Part shown: positions 9,202 to 17,404 of the stretch, piece after piece
How the letters are laid out: every line of letters starts with the position of its first letter
How positions within the stretch are numbered: position 1 is the first letter of the stretch
DNA from: Sphingomonas sp. 8AM
GTDB lineage: Bacteria > Pseudomonadota > Alphaproteobacteria > Sphingomonadales > Sphingomonadaceae
Assembly: GCF_902506455.1 (NCBI RefSeq)
Contig: NZ_LR733844.1
Span: 1,372,223 to 1,436,222 of the forward strand
Reading direction: 5' to 3'
Length of the DNA: 64,000 bases
The notes under the pieces: generated by a model
Told to the model about the DNA's origin: nothing
The model's database searches: none
The model's input: only the letters and a program-made list of their open reading frames with translations
Made by a program: the position numbers and the translations under genes

Positions 9202-10257
9202 GTGGCGCGTAAGCAATCGGATTATCTGGCGGCGCTGCTCGCCGACGAACCGGCCGGAGCGGAGGGCGCCCCCGCCCCGCCCGCGCCGCGCGACGCGCCC
9301 CCAGAACGTGCGCGCGCGACGACGTTGCTCGGGCGCGAATCGGCGCTGGCGCGGGTCGCGTCGGGCGAGGTACGGCAGGTGACGCAATTGCTGCTCGATC
9401 CGGCACGGGTGCGGATCTGGCCGGGCAATGCGCGCAGCTACACGCATCTCTCGGAGGCGAATTGCCGCGAGCTGATCGATTCGATCATCGCCGAGGGCGG
9501 ACAGAAGGTCCCGGCGGTGGTGCGCCGCGTCGACGGCGATCCCGATCACGATTTCGAGGTGATCGCTGGCACGCGCCGCCATTGGTCGATCAGCTGGCTG
9601 CGCGCGCACAGCTATCCCGACATGCAGTTCGTCGCGCAGGTCGCGCAGCTCGATGACGAGGCGGCGTTCCGGCTCGCCGATCTCGAGAATCGCGCGCGCG
9701 CCGACGTGTCGGACCTCGAACGCGCGCGCAATTATCTCGACGCGCTGAAGACCCATTACGGCAATCACCAGACGCGGATGGCCGAGCGGCTGAAGCTGTC
9801 GAAAGGCTGGCTGTCGAAGATGCTCAAGGTCGCGACGATCCCCGATGCGGTGATCGCGGCTTTTGCCTCGCCATCGGACGTGCAGCTGAAGCCTGCCTAT
9901 GCGCTGGCGCAGGCGCTGGATGACAAGGAGGCGGCGAAAGCGATCGGCGCGGTTGCAAGGGAGCTCGCGCGCGAGCAGGCGCGGCTGCGCGAGGGCGGTG
10001 CCCTTCCCTGCCCGGCGCCCGAGGTGCTGCGGCGATTGATCGAGGCGCCGAAGGTTCAGGCCGGCAAGGAGCAGGCCGAGCCGTATCGCTACGCGACCAA
10101 ATACGGGCGCACCGCGCTGACGGTGCAGTCGGCGAACCGGCAGGGGGTGACGATCCGGCTGCACGCCGGCTCGGGCGCGGACACGGACGAACTGGTGTCG
10201 GCGTTGCGCGACGCGCTCGCGCACCTCGATGCGACCGGCAAGGGGCTGCGGCCATGA
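9202..10257 (+). CDS. parB: Plasmid partition protein ParB
   Basis: Centromere-binding CTP-switch family protein of 351 residues. The start is a GTG preceded by GGAGGTGA. The N-terminal nuclease-like ParB domain carries the conserved GTRRHW box near residues 123-128. The KorB-like helix-turn-helix (TRMAERLKLSKGWLSKMLKVA region) is near 187-210. The C-terminus is a likely dimerisation domain. Two perfect 16-base palindromes begin 3 bases after its stop codon and are its probable binding sites. It follows parA and precedes the initiator gene, so partition and replication are encoded together. Confidence 0.94.
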   Translation: MARKQSDYLAALLADEPAGAEGAPAPPAPRDAPPERARATTLLGRESALARVASGEVRQVTQLLLDPARVRIWPGNARSYTHLSEANCRELIDSIIAEGGQKVPAVVRRVDGDPDHDFEVIAGTRRHWSISWLRAHSYPDMQFVAQVAQLDDEAAFRLADLENRARADVSDLERARNYLDALKTHYGNHQTRMAERLKLSKGWLSKMLKVATIPDAVIAAFASPSDVQLKPAYALAQALDDKEAAKAIGAVARELAREQARLREGGALPCPAPEVLRRLIEAPKVQAGKEQAEPYRYATKYGRTALTVQSANRQGVTIRLHAGSGADTDELVSALRDALAHLDATGKGLRP

Positions 10258-10260
10258 CCG

Positions 10261-10276
10261 GTTTCCCCGGGGAAAC
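10261..10276. promoter_or_regulatory. parS-like palindrome, copy 1
   Basis: Perfect 16-base palindrome GTTTCCCCGGGGAAAC directly after parB. Its GTTTC/GAAAC arms resemble those of chromosomal parS, but the core is six bases (CCCGGG) instead of ACGT. It also resembles the GTT-N10-AAC shape of repABC centromeres. An identical copy follows 37 bases later. Probable ParB binding site. Confidence 0.75.
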
Positions 10277-10297
10277 ATCCGGCATCCGGCAGGCGAT

Positions 10298-10313
10298 GTT
10301 TCCCCGGGGAAAC
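10298..10313. promoter_or_regulatory. parS-like palindrome, copy 2
   Basis: Second identical copy of the 16-base palindrome, 37 bases (about 3.5 helical turns) from the first and about 48 bases before the assigned initiator start. Its position between parB and the initiator suggests it may also let ParB modulate initiator expression (inference). Confidence 0.75.
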
Positions 10314-10360
10314 GCGCGGGTGCGTTATGCGCCATCTTCGCCAACATCGGGCCGATCGGC

Positions 10361-11572
10361 GTGACGGCGAAACGGAACGAGCCTGCCACGCGGCAGATCG
10401 AGATGTTCCTCCCCTATCTCGCCGATCTGCCGTTGCGCGATCAGCGCGAGATGATGGAGCGCCCGTTCTTCAGCCTCGCCAAATCGAAGCGGGTCAAGCC
10501 GATCGATTATCGGTCGCCCGACGGGAAGCTGTGGGTCCACGTTTCGGCCAGCCCGGATTACGGGATGGCGACGATCTGGGACGCCGACATCCTGATCTAT
10601 TGCGCGTCGATGCTCGCCGACATGGCGCGGCGCGGCATCAACGACGTCCCGCGCAAATTGCACCTGATGCCTTATGACCTGCTCCGCGCGATCGGCCGCC
10701 AGCCGACCGGTCGCGCCTATGAGCTGCTGGGCCAGGCGCTCGACCGGCTGGTCGCGACGACGGTCAAGACCAACATCCGCGCCGAGAACCGCCGCGAGGC
10801 GACGTTCAGCTGGCTGGACGGATGGACCCAGCTGGTCGACGAGAAGACCGAGCGGTCGCGCGGCATGACGATTGAGCTGTCGAACTGGTTCTGGGAAGGC
10901 GTCATGATGACCGGCGGCGTGCTGTCGATCGACCGCGCCTATTTCGACATCACCGGCGGGCGCGAACGCTGGCTTTACAAGGTCGCGCGCAAACACGCTG
11001 GGGGCGCGGGTGACACGGGCTTCGCGATTTCGATGCCGACGTTGTTTGAAAAATCGGGCGCGGAGGGCCAGTATCGGCGGTTCAAGTTCGAGATTACCAA
11101 GATCGCCGAACGCAACGAGCTGCCCGGCTATGCGCTGTCGTTCGAGCAACCCGAGGGCAAGCGCGAACCGCTGCTGCGGATGCGTCGGCGCGGTGATGAC
11201 GAGGCCAGGACGGCCTCCGCCAGACCGTCAAAGACGCGTGCCGCCCCTGCCCCTGCCCCCGCTAGCGGCAATGCGGCGGTCGCCTCGACCGTCGAAACGC
11301 CGCGGACCCCCGTCACCGATAACGTCGACGTGTCCGCGTTGGTAAGGCGCAGCGTGACCACCCTTGCCACGCGATTGAGCTTCGGCGACATCACCGAGGC
11401 AACCCTGGCTACCTTGCGGGCGGAATGTCCCGGCTGGGATTACCAGACGCTCCACGCCGAGTTCCGCGCGTGGATCGAGGCGGACGCGGCACGGACCCCG
11501 GTCAGCTACCAGCATGCCTTCATCGGCTACGTCCGGCGCTTCGACGCGCGCAACCGGCACACGTTGCGCTAG
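10361..11572 (+). CDS. repA: Plasmid replication initiator (RPA/RepA family)
   Basis: Predicted replication initiator of the RPA family (PF10134) common on alphaproteobacterial plasmids. The conserved core runs from the MFLPYLADLPLRDQRE region through GKLWVHV, ATIWDADILIYCAS, RAYELLGQALDRL and GGRERWLYKVARKH. It should bind the iterons just downstream and open the origin. The start is uncertain. The GTG at 10361 gives 403 residues and leaves both parS palindromes outside the gene. An ATG at 10229 would overlap parB and translate the palindromes, giving 447 residues. The C-terminal 100 residues are Pro/Ala-rich and then helical. Confidence 0.85.
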   Translation: MTAKRNEPATRQIEMFLPYLADLPLRDQREMMERPFFSLAKSKRVKPIDYRSPDGKLWVHVSASPDYGMATIWDADILIYCASMLADMARRGINDVPRKLHLMPYDLLRAIGRQPTGRAYELLGQALDRLVATTVKTNIRAENRREATFSWLDGWTQLVDEKTERSRGMTIELSNWFWEGVMMTGGVLSIDRAYFDITGGRERWLYKVARKHAGGAGDTGFAISMPTLFEKSGAEGQYRRFKFEITKIAERNELPGYALSFEQPEGKREPLLRMRRRGDDEARTASARPSKTRAAPAPAPASGNAAVASTVETPRTPVTDNVDVSALVRRSVTTLATRLSFGDITEATLATLRAECPGWDYQTLHAEFRAWIEADAARTPVSYQHAFIGYVRRFDARNRHTLR

Positions 11573-11738
11573 TGCTGTTGTTCGGCAGCGCTTCCGGTGC
11601 CGCCCGTCATCGCTACTGATCGAACCGCGCGACGCCGCCCCGGTGCAGGTCCGCTGCGCTCCTTCGTCTCCTGCCGGAATTTGGCGGCACCGGCCTTCGC
11701 CCGCAGGAATAGCAATCACACTTGCCGAGGCTCCCGAT

Positions 11739-11760
11739 GATCGGCGGCGTTCCCGAAATA
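11739..11760 (-). repeat. Inverted iteron-like element
   Basis: Read on the minus strand this segment contains TTTCGGGAACGCCGCCGAT, a near match to the third direct iteron 190 bases downstream. It is oriented opposite to the array. It may help handcuffing or autorepression by the initiator. Confidence 0.5.
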
Positions 11761-11898
11761 TCGCTAGTGCCCGGCGGCCCTCACCCGCCCGCGGCCGAAC
11801 GCCGACGCTGAAAGTGCGGATTGAACGTCTATTGCGGGCACGGATGGCAAACTGATTCAAATGCGGTGCCTTATCCGACAACTTGAGCCGACCATCGA

Positions 11899-12000
11899 CA
11901 CTCCGGGAACGCGTGACGATACAAAGGGAACGCTGCCGCGATACATCGGGAACGCCGCCATCGATCTTTCGGGAACGATCCAACGATATTCCGGGAACAC
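11899..12000 (+). repeat. Five iterons, about 22-base period
   Basis: The core GGGAAC recurs at 11905, 11926, 11948, 11971 and 11993, so spacings are 21, 22, 23 and 22 bases, or about two helical turns. Four copies share TCGGGAACG or a one-base variant, and four units end in CGAT. The unit consensus is roughly A-TTCGGGAACG-N7-CGAT. These are probable binding sites for the initiator encoded just upstream. Confidence 0.7.
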
Positions 12001-12158
12001 GCGTCCGCGTGCGAATCGCAGAGGAGCGGGCCTTTGCGGCGTCCGAGCGGTCGCCTAACTTGATAACCTATCTACAAACCCTCTAACCCGGTGAGGCTTT
12101 TTCTATTTTTGAGCGATAAGCGGGACCGGGGCAGCCGCCCGCAAAGCCGCGAAAACGC

Positions 12159-12189
12159 TTTTCCGTATATTGCCGAATGATGCGGAAAA
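12159..12189. promoter_or_regulatory. Putative hipBA operator
   Basis: Inverted repeat TTTTCCG-N17-CGGAAAA located 15-45 bases before the hipB start. HipB-family antitoxins bind such paired half-sites to repress their own operon. The E. coli consensus (TATCC-N8-GGATA) differs, so this is a candidate by position and symmetry only. A GAAAA-CGC-TTTTC palindrome overlaps its left arm. Confidence 0.45.
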
Positions 12190-12204
12190 CCGTATCGTGC
12201 GTGG

Positions 12205-12450
12205 ATGGTATCGCTGGTCCGCTCCCCCAAGTCGCTCGGTGAAGCCCTGCGCCGCGCCCGTCGTGCCGCCGGACTGACCCAGGCCGAACTCGGCAGGCGC
12301 ACCAGCCTTCGACAGGCGACAATCTCCAGCCTTGAGAATGGTGATGGTGCAACGCTCGATACGCTGTTCGCGGTTTTGACCGCTCTCAGGCTCGATGTCG
12401 AGCTCGGCCCGCGCAGCGACAGCGGGCCGGCGCTGGAGGACCTCTTCTGA
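12205..12450 (+). CDS. hipB: HipB-like antitoxin, XRE-family HTH
   Basis: An 81-residue lambda-Cro/XRE helix-turn-helix protein. The core LGEALRRARRAAGLTQAELG leads into RRTSLRQATISSLENG, and the tail resembles HipB (LDVELGPR). It should repress the hipBA promoter and neutralise HipA. The hipA start codon begins one base after its stop, a typical toxin-antitoxin arrangement. The location beside the replication origin fits a role in plasmid maintenance. Confidence 0.9.
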   Translation: MVSLVRSPKSLGEALRRARRAAGLTQAELGRRTSLRQATISSLENGDGATLDTLFAVLTALRLDVELGPRSDSGPALEDLF

Positions 12451-12451
12451 C

Positions 12452-13753
12452 ATGGCGCGCCGTTCATCCGCGCTGTCGGTGCTGCTGAACGGGCGACAGG
12501 TCGGGCAGCTGTCGCGGGCCGCGAACGGCGCGATCGACTTCCGCTATGCAAGCGACTGGCTGGACTGGGAGCATGCCATCCCGGTATCGCTGTCACTGCC
12601 ACTCGACACGCTGCGCTACACCGGCGCGCCGGTGGTCGCGGTCTTCGACAATCTGCTTCCCGACAATGACGATATTCGTCGACGGATCGCCGGCCGGGTC
12701 GGGGCAGGGGGCGCAGACGCCTACAGCCTGCTCGCCGCGGTCGGGCGCGATTGCGTCGGTGCGCTCCAGTTCCTGCCGGAGGGGGAGGGTGATACCGGCC
12801 CCGCCACGCTCGATGCCGAACCGATCGGGGAAGCCGCGGTCGACGCGCTGCTCCGCAATCTCGGCCGCGCGCCGCTCGGGCTGCAGGCGGACGACGCTTT
12901 CCGCATTTCGATCGCCGGCGCGCAGGAGAAGACCGCACTGCTGTGGTCGGACGGGCAGTGGATGCGGCCGCGCGGGACCACGCCGACCACCCATATCCTC
13001 AAGCCGCCGATCGGCGAACTGCCGAACGGCATCGACCTGTCGAACAGCGTCGAGAACGAGCATCTGTGCCTCGCTTTCCTGCGTGAACTCGGGCTGCCGG
13101 TCGCGGCGACGCGGATCGCACACTTCGGCGACCGGCCGGTACTGGTCGTCGAGCGCTTCGACCGCTTTCGCGCCCGCGACGGCCGCTTGCTCCGCCGCCC
13201 CCAGGAAGACCTGTGCCAGGCGCTCGGCGTACCGCCGACCCGCAAGTACGAGGATCACGGCGGGCCCGGGGTCGCCGACATCCTGCGCCTGTTCAGCGCC
13301 AGCGACCGCCCGGACGTCGACCGGCGCATGGTGATGAAGGCGGTGGTCGCCTTCTGGCTGCTCGGCGCGACCGACGGCCATGCCAAGAATTTCAGCATCC
13401 ATCTCGGGCCGGGGGGGCGGTTCGCGGCCACCCCGCTCTATGACGTGCTGTCCGCCGAGCCGAGCCTTGCCGCACACCAGATCAACCGACGCCAGATGCG
13501 GCTGGCGATGGCGATCGGCGACCGGCGCCGCTACCGGATCGACGAGATCGCCCCGCGGCATTTCCTCCAGACCGCAGTGCGCGCCGGCTATGACGAGGCC
13601 TCGACCCGTGCGCTGCTTGCCGAACTGCGCACGACCGCTGCGACGGCGTTCGACCGTGCGGTGGAGACGATGCCGGCCGACACGCCCGCGGCACTGGTCG
13701 ACCCGATCGGCGCGGCGATCCGAACGCGCGCCGGACGTATCGACGACCTGTGA
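12452..13753 (+). CDS. hipA: HipA-like serine/threonine kinase toxin
   Basis: About 433 residues, close to the usual 440. The N-terminal subdomain 1 (LLNGRQVGQL, FDNLLPDN) is followed by the kinase domain. The phosphate loop ISIAGAQEKT, near residues 152-160, contains the serine equivalent to the autophosphorylated Ser150. The ATP/catalytic segment LLGATDGHAKNFS is near residues 303-315 with the catalytic Asp near 308. E. coli HipA phosphorylates glutamyl-tRNA synthetase and induces dormancy. All key residues look intact, so the toxin is probably active. It converges on the GMC gene with a 9-base gap. Confidence 0.92.
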   Translation: MARRSSALSVLLNGRQVGQLSRAANGAIDFRYASDWLDWEHAIPVSLSLPLDTLRYTGAPVVAVFDNLLPDNDDIRRRIAGRVGAGGADAYSLLAAVGRDCVGALQFLPEGEGDTGPATLDAEPIGEAAVDALLRNLGRAPLGLQADDAFRISIAGAQEKTALLWSDGQWMRPRGTTPTTHILKPPIGELPNGIDLSNSVENEHLCLAFLRELGLPVAATRIAHFGDRPVLVVERFDRFRARDGRLLRRPQEDLCQALGVPPTRKYEDHGGPGVADILRLFSASDRPDVDRRMVMKAVVAFWLLGATDGHAKNFSIHLGPGGRFAATPLYDVLSAEPSLAAHQINRRQMRLAMAIGDRRRYRIDEIAPRHFLQTAVRAGYDEASTRALLAELRTTAATAFDRAVETMPADTPAALVDPIGAAIRTRAGRIDDL

Positions 13754-13762
13754 CCGGAAGCT

Positions 13763-15294
13763 TTACGCCGCCAGGAATTTCTCTGCCGTCCGCAGCGACA
13801 GCGCCATGATTGTCAGCGCCGGATTGGCGGCCAGCGCGCTCGGGAAGATCGAATTGTCGCAGATCAGCAGATTCGGGATCTCGAAACTGCGCCCGTCCGC
13901 ATCGACCACCGCGCTGTCGCCGTCATCGCCCATCCGGCAGGTGCCAATCGTATGCGCCGAGCGGTCGATCGCGAACACGTCGCGCGCGCCCGCAGCATCC
14001 CAGATCGTGGCCATGGTGCGCCGGGCATGCCGGTCGATCGCCCGCTCGTTGGCATGATAGCTGAAGTCGATCCGCGCCTTGCGATGACCGAACGCATCGA
14101 GCTCGTCCGACAATGTCAGGCGATTGTCGGGGTGGGGAAGGCAGTCGCCGTTGATCCCGATCCCGCCCAGGCGATTGTAGCCGAGCAGCAGCTGTTGCAA
14201 CCGCTCGCCCCATAGCCCCGCACCCCGCGCGAGCCCGTTCGCCAGATTGACCGGCAGCACGCCGAGACTCTGGATCAGATAGCCACCGGCGAAATCGGCG
14301 TCGGCGGGCCGCAGCATGTCCTCGCTGATCAGCGACGACGGATAGCCGCGGTTCATCCGCATCTCGGCGTCGAAACTGCCCCAGACCTGCGTCGCGACAT
14401 GCGCCATGAAGTTGCGACCGACCTGGCCGCTGGCATTGGCGATGCCGAGGTTGAGCAGCAGGCGGGGCGTCTCCACGCCGCCCGCGCACAGGAACACCGC
14501 GCGGCAGCGCTGGCGCCGCTCCTCGCCGTGCTGCCGGTAGATGACACCGGCGACGCGCCCGTTGCGGTCGATGTCGAGAGAGAGCACCCGTGCCCCGGCG
14601 CGGATCTCCGCGCCCTGCGCAACCGCCTGCGGCAGGTAACAGGTGTCCATGCTGGTCTTGGCGGCATTGCGGCAGCCCTGATGGCAGGTGCCGCAATTGA
14701 CGCAGGCCTGCCGCTGTCCCCAGTGCGGCTGATCGCGGTCGCGCGAGACGAGCGCCGCGGGCGCGTCGGCGGCGGTGATCCCGGACGCCGCACAGCCCCG
14801 CGCCATTGCATCCGCCGACGCGTTGCGAGCGACCGGGGGAAAGGCATAGTGGCGGGTGGCGTCCCACGGATAGGACGCCGGTCCGGACACGCCGGTAAAG
14901 GCCTCGACCCGGCGAATATAGTCGACCAGCTCGGCGTGCGGGACCGGCCAGTCCGCACCCTGACCGGTCATCGTCTTCAATTGCAGGTCGCGCGGGTCGG
15001 GCGCGGGCAGAACGCGCCCCAGTGGAGCGTCGAGCCGCCGACGCCCATTCCCGAGTTGTTCGCGCCGAAAGCGGTCGGATCGTCGCCGCCGCTCAGTCGC
15101 TCCTCCATCCAGTAGATGTCCGCCGCCAGCTCGTCGGCGACATGCTCGTCTGGGCGGAACGCGCGGCCGGCCTCCAGCGCGACGACCGCCAGACCCGCCT
15201 CGGCCAACCGCGCGAGCAATGGCGCGCCGCCGGCACCGGTCCCGATCACCACGGCATCGACGACGTCGTTTCCGGCATAGGGTGCGCGGCTCAT
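13763..15294 (-). pseudogene. GMC-family oxidoreductase, broken by a single-base frameshift
   Basis: A FAD-dependent GMC oxidoreductase of about 510 residues split between two frames. The first part (15294 to about 15000) has the dinucleotide-binding motif GTGAGG and VGGSTLHWGAF. The remainder, in another frame down to 13763, has HWGQRQACVNCGTCHQGC, the ETPRLLLN stretch, the TIGTCRMG motif and a C-terminal ANPALTIMALSLRTAEK. The two parts join at the codons for CPRP/PDPRD near 15000. One missing C in a short C-run explains the break. Intact homologues act on alcohols or sugars with a small subunit-3 partner, and such a domain is encoded by the overlapping upstream gene. A true mutation or a sequencing error are both possible. 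Confidence 0.75.
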
Positions 15295-16643
15295 GCGCCG
15301 GGCTCCGCGGCCTGCTGCCAGTGTTCGATGTCGTCGGCGGCGGTACGCGCATAGCCCTGCTTGCGCTCGCCATCGCCGCCGACCGCGAAGCCGTCATAGC
15401 CGATCGTCGCCATCGCAGCGGGGGTCGCCATCCACTGCCGGACGATCTCGGCGCGGGCGTCCTGGAACCATAGCGCCATCTGCCCGGCTGTCAGACAATC
15501 GGCGCGCCCGTCGATCCCCGCGCTGCGGTCGTCGACCTGCATCAGCCAGTCGCGCTGGTCGCGCCGTGACAACGCCGCAAATCCGCCGGTCAGCGCGTCC
15601 AGTGTCGCGAGTCCGCGCGCCCAGGCCTCGGTGTCCGACGGAAGATCGGCGAAGCGCCAGCCGTCGCCGGGCCCATGGACCGCCGCACCGACGCGCCGCG
15701 CCAGCGCGTCGTCCGCGCCCACGTGCGGCAGGACCTGCGCGATCAGCGCGGCGACCGTCGCCAGTTGCGCGGCGGTCCAACCGGACGCCGCGGCGGAGAG
15801 GGGCCGCGTTCGCGCCAGCATCGCCGCGCGCGTGCGATGGCTGACGCGTGCCGACCCGAGCACGCGGACGAACGCGTCCGGCAGTGCGGCCGCGGCGACC
15901 GCCCGCGTATGGCCGGCGATCAGCGCGGCCAGCGCCGCCGGTTGCTCGTACGGGATCAGATGCGCGGCGCCCTCGACGATGCGGATCGAACCATTCTCAT
16001 AATGTGGCAGGTTGAGCCGGCGTTGCGCCGCCGCGCCGAGATCGCCGTCTCTGGCGCCGGCCACGATCAGCGCCGGGATCGTGATGTTCGTGGCGCCGGG
16101 GCTCCAGTCCTCGCGGCTGCCGCGCTCCAGCCACCCCAGCCATGCCGCGCGGCTCGACCGCTCGACATCGGCGATCGCCTGTTCGCGCTGTGCGTCGGGC
16201 AGGCGCGCGGCGGTGTTGGCAGCGACGAATGTCTCGGCTTCGGCGCGGCCGATCGCGCCGTCCGCGACCCAGCCGATCATCTCGGCGCGACGGTCCGGCG
16301 CGATCGGCTCGGGGGAGGGGGGTGAGCCGGCGACCAGCACGACGCCGAGCACCCCGGCGAGCCCGCGCTCGCCCGCCATCGCGCGCGCCGCGACCAGCGT
16401 CACGATCTTGGCGCCCATGCTGTGCCCGACCAGCACGCACGCGGTCAGCTGCTCACGCCGGATGACGGTCACCAGTTCATCGGCCATCGTCGCGACATCG
16501 GCATAGCCGTCGTCGGCGCGGTCGCCAAAGCCGGACAGGTCGAGCGCGAGGCACGGATGGTCGGGCAGGTGGCGGCGCACGAGATCCCATTCCCGCCTGC
16601 TCGCACCCAGTGCATGTAAAAAAACCAATGTCGGTTGGGTCAC
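15291..16643 (-). CDS. Alpha/beta hydrolase fused to gluconate 2-dehydrogenase subunit 3-like domain
   Basis: About 450 residues with two parts. Residues 1-255 are an alpha/beta hydrolase: LHALGASRREWD, nucleophile elbow GHSMG with Ser near 75, and AGARD and EGAAHLIPYEQP supplying the late Asp and His. Residues 270-450 resemble the gluconate_2-dh3 family (PF13618) that accompanies GMC flavoenzymes; the end MALWFQDARAEIV to IGYDGFAVGG is typical. Its stop overlaps the GMC start by 4 bases (ATGA), so the two are translationally coupled. The GTG at 16643 is chosen because GAGG precedes it. The fusion may let one polypeptide hydrolyse an ester and help the flavoenzyme oxidise the product (inference). 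Confidence 0.8.
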   Translation of the reverse strand: MTQPTLVFLHALGASRREWDLVRRHLPDHPCLALDLSGFGDRADDGYADVATMADELVTVIRREQLTACVLVGHSMGAKIVTLVAARAMAGERGLAGVLGVVLVAGSPPSPEPIAPDRRAEMIGWVADGAIGRAEAETFVAANTAARLPDAQREQAIADVERSSRAAWLGWLERGSREDWSPGATNITIPALIVAGARDGDLGAAAQRRLNLPHYENGSIRIVEGAAHLIPYEQPAALAALIAGHTRAVAAAALPDAFVRVLGSARVSHRTRAAMLARTRPLSAAASGWTAAQLATVAALIAQVLPHVGADDALARRVGAAVHGPGDGWRFADLPSDTEAWARGLATLDALTGGFAALSRRDQRDWLMQVDDRSAGIDGRADCLTAGQMALWFQDARAEIVRQWMATPAAMATIGYDGFAVGGDGERKQGYARTAADDIEHWQQAAEPGA

Positions 16644-17146
16644 GCGACCTCGCCCAGCTAAATCTTCTGCTGGACGATGCAACGCCGCCCGCGTTCCCGT
16701 CGCGACGGTCAGAACAATAATTAATCCGTATCAGGACCATCGCCACGGATATTGCTGGAGCATTCCCGCCGCGCGGGGAACTCTCCGGCGTAGCGAACGC
16801 TTCGGCATCAAATCCCATCACAGCCGGGGTGTGTCCGTGGCGAACACCGGTCGGCCGCAGGTGATATTAAGGGCCGAACAACGTGAGATCCAGCGTTCGG
16901 CACATCGAGAGACCTGCCGCTCGATCTCCTGAAGAATGCGCGCAAATAAAGCGTCTCGATCGCGAATGCGGTTCTCGCCGACACCATGATGTGCGCGGTC
17001 CGTACAGGAAGCAGCACTGGCAGATGTCAGCCACAATATTCTATCAACGGCATCTGCTGCTCGATCGCCACTACGAACAGCAGGCCGGGCTGGTCGACAT
17101 GGTGGTGGTACAAATGATCTCGCCGCCGACGCAGCGCGGAGCCGGC
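16644..17146. other. Intergenic region with no recognisable gene
   Basis: About 500 bases between the start of the hydrolase fusion gene and the end of the HNH locus. Short open frames exist on both strands, but none shows a recognisable motif, ribosome site or conserved composition. The part near 16700 (AATAATTAATCC) is AT-rich and could hold the promoter of the hydrolase-GMC operon. It could also contain remnants of a decayed gene. Confidence 0.4.
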
Positions 17147-17404
17147 TTACCGCAATCCCATCAGCCGCAGCGCGCGACGCACCGTATCGGCGGTTATCGG
17201 CCCGCCGCGCGGCGCGGCCAGCCCGCTGTCGTGGCACGCCGCGACCATCGTGCGGGTGTCGGGCAGGCCGTCGAGGCGACCGGTCGCGGCGCGATGCCGG
17301 TGGATCGTCGCCTCGAGACAGCGGATGACCGGCTCGGCGCGTGCATAGGCGCCCGCGCGTCGCGCGCCATGCCGGAGTTCCAGATCACCGATACCGTCCA
17401 TCAT
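17147..17404 (-). CDS. Hypothetical protein (85 aa) overlapping the HNH gene
   Basis: An 85-residue basic, helical product beginning at either of two adjacent ATG codons (17404 or 17401). It overlaps the last 20 bases of the HNH gene in another frame. The sequence (arginine-rich middle, GGPITADTVRRALRLMGLR end) suggests a small helical DNA-binding or accessory protein, but I do not recognise a family. The overlap suggests translational coupling to the HNH gene. It could be spurious. Confidence 0.45.
   Translation of the reverse strand: MMDGIGDLELRHGARRAGAYARAEPVIRCLEATIHRHRAATGRLDGLPDTRTMVAACHDSGLAAPRGGPITADTVRRALRLMGLR

Larger units (their letters stand above)
11739..12120. other. Putative origin of replication (oriV)
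   Basis: The 630 bases between the initiator and hipB hold no convincing gene. They contain one inverted iteron-like element (about 11739-11760), five direct iterons (11899-12000) and an AT-richer stretch (about 12056-12118) that is unusual in this GC-rich window and includes a weak DnaA-box-like CTATCTACA. Iterons plus an AT-rich segment beside an initiator gene is the classic layout of an iteron-controlled origin. Confidence 0.65.

Noticed and set aside
11899..12000. Short regular repeats as a possible CRISPR
   Set aside because: The 22-base period leaves no spacers; the layout fits iterons next to an initiator gene.
11861..12086. Two overlapping 65-67-codon frames in the origin region
   Set aside because: They run through the iterons, lack ribosome sites and have no conserved features.
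12056..12120. A clear DnaA box in the AT-rich stretch
   Set aside because: Only a loose match (CTATCTACA) is present, so I treat it as a weak hint rather than a feature.
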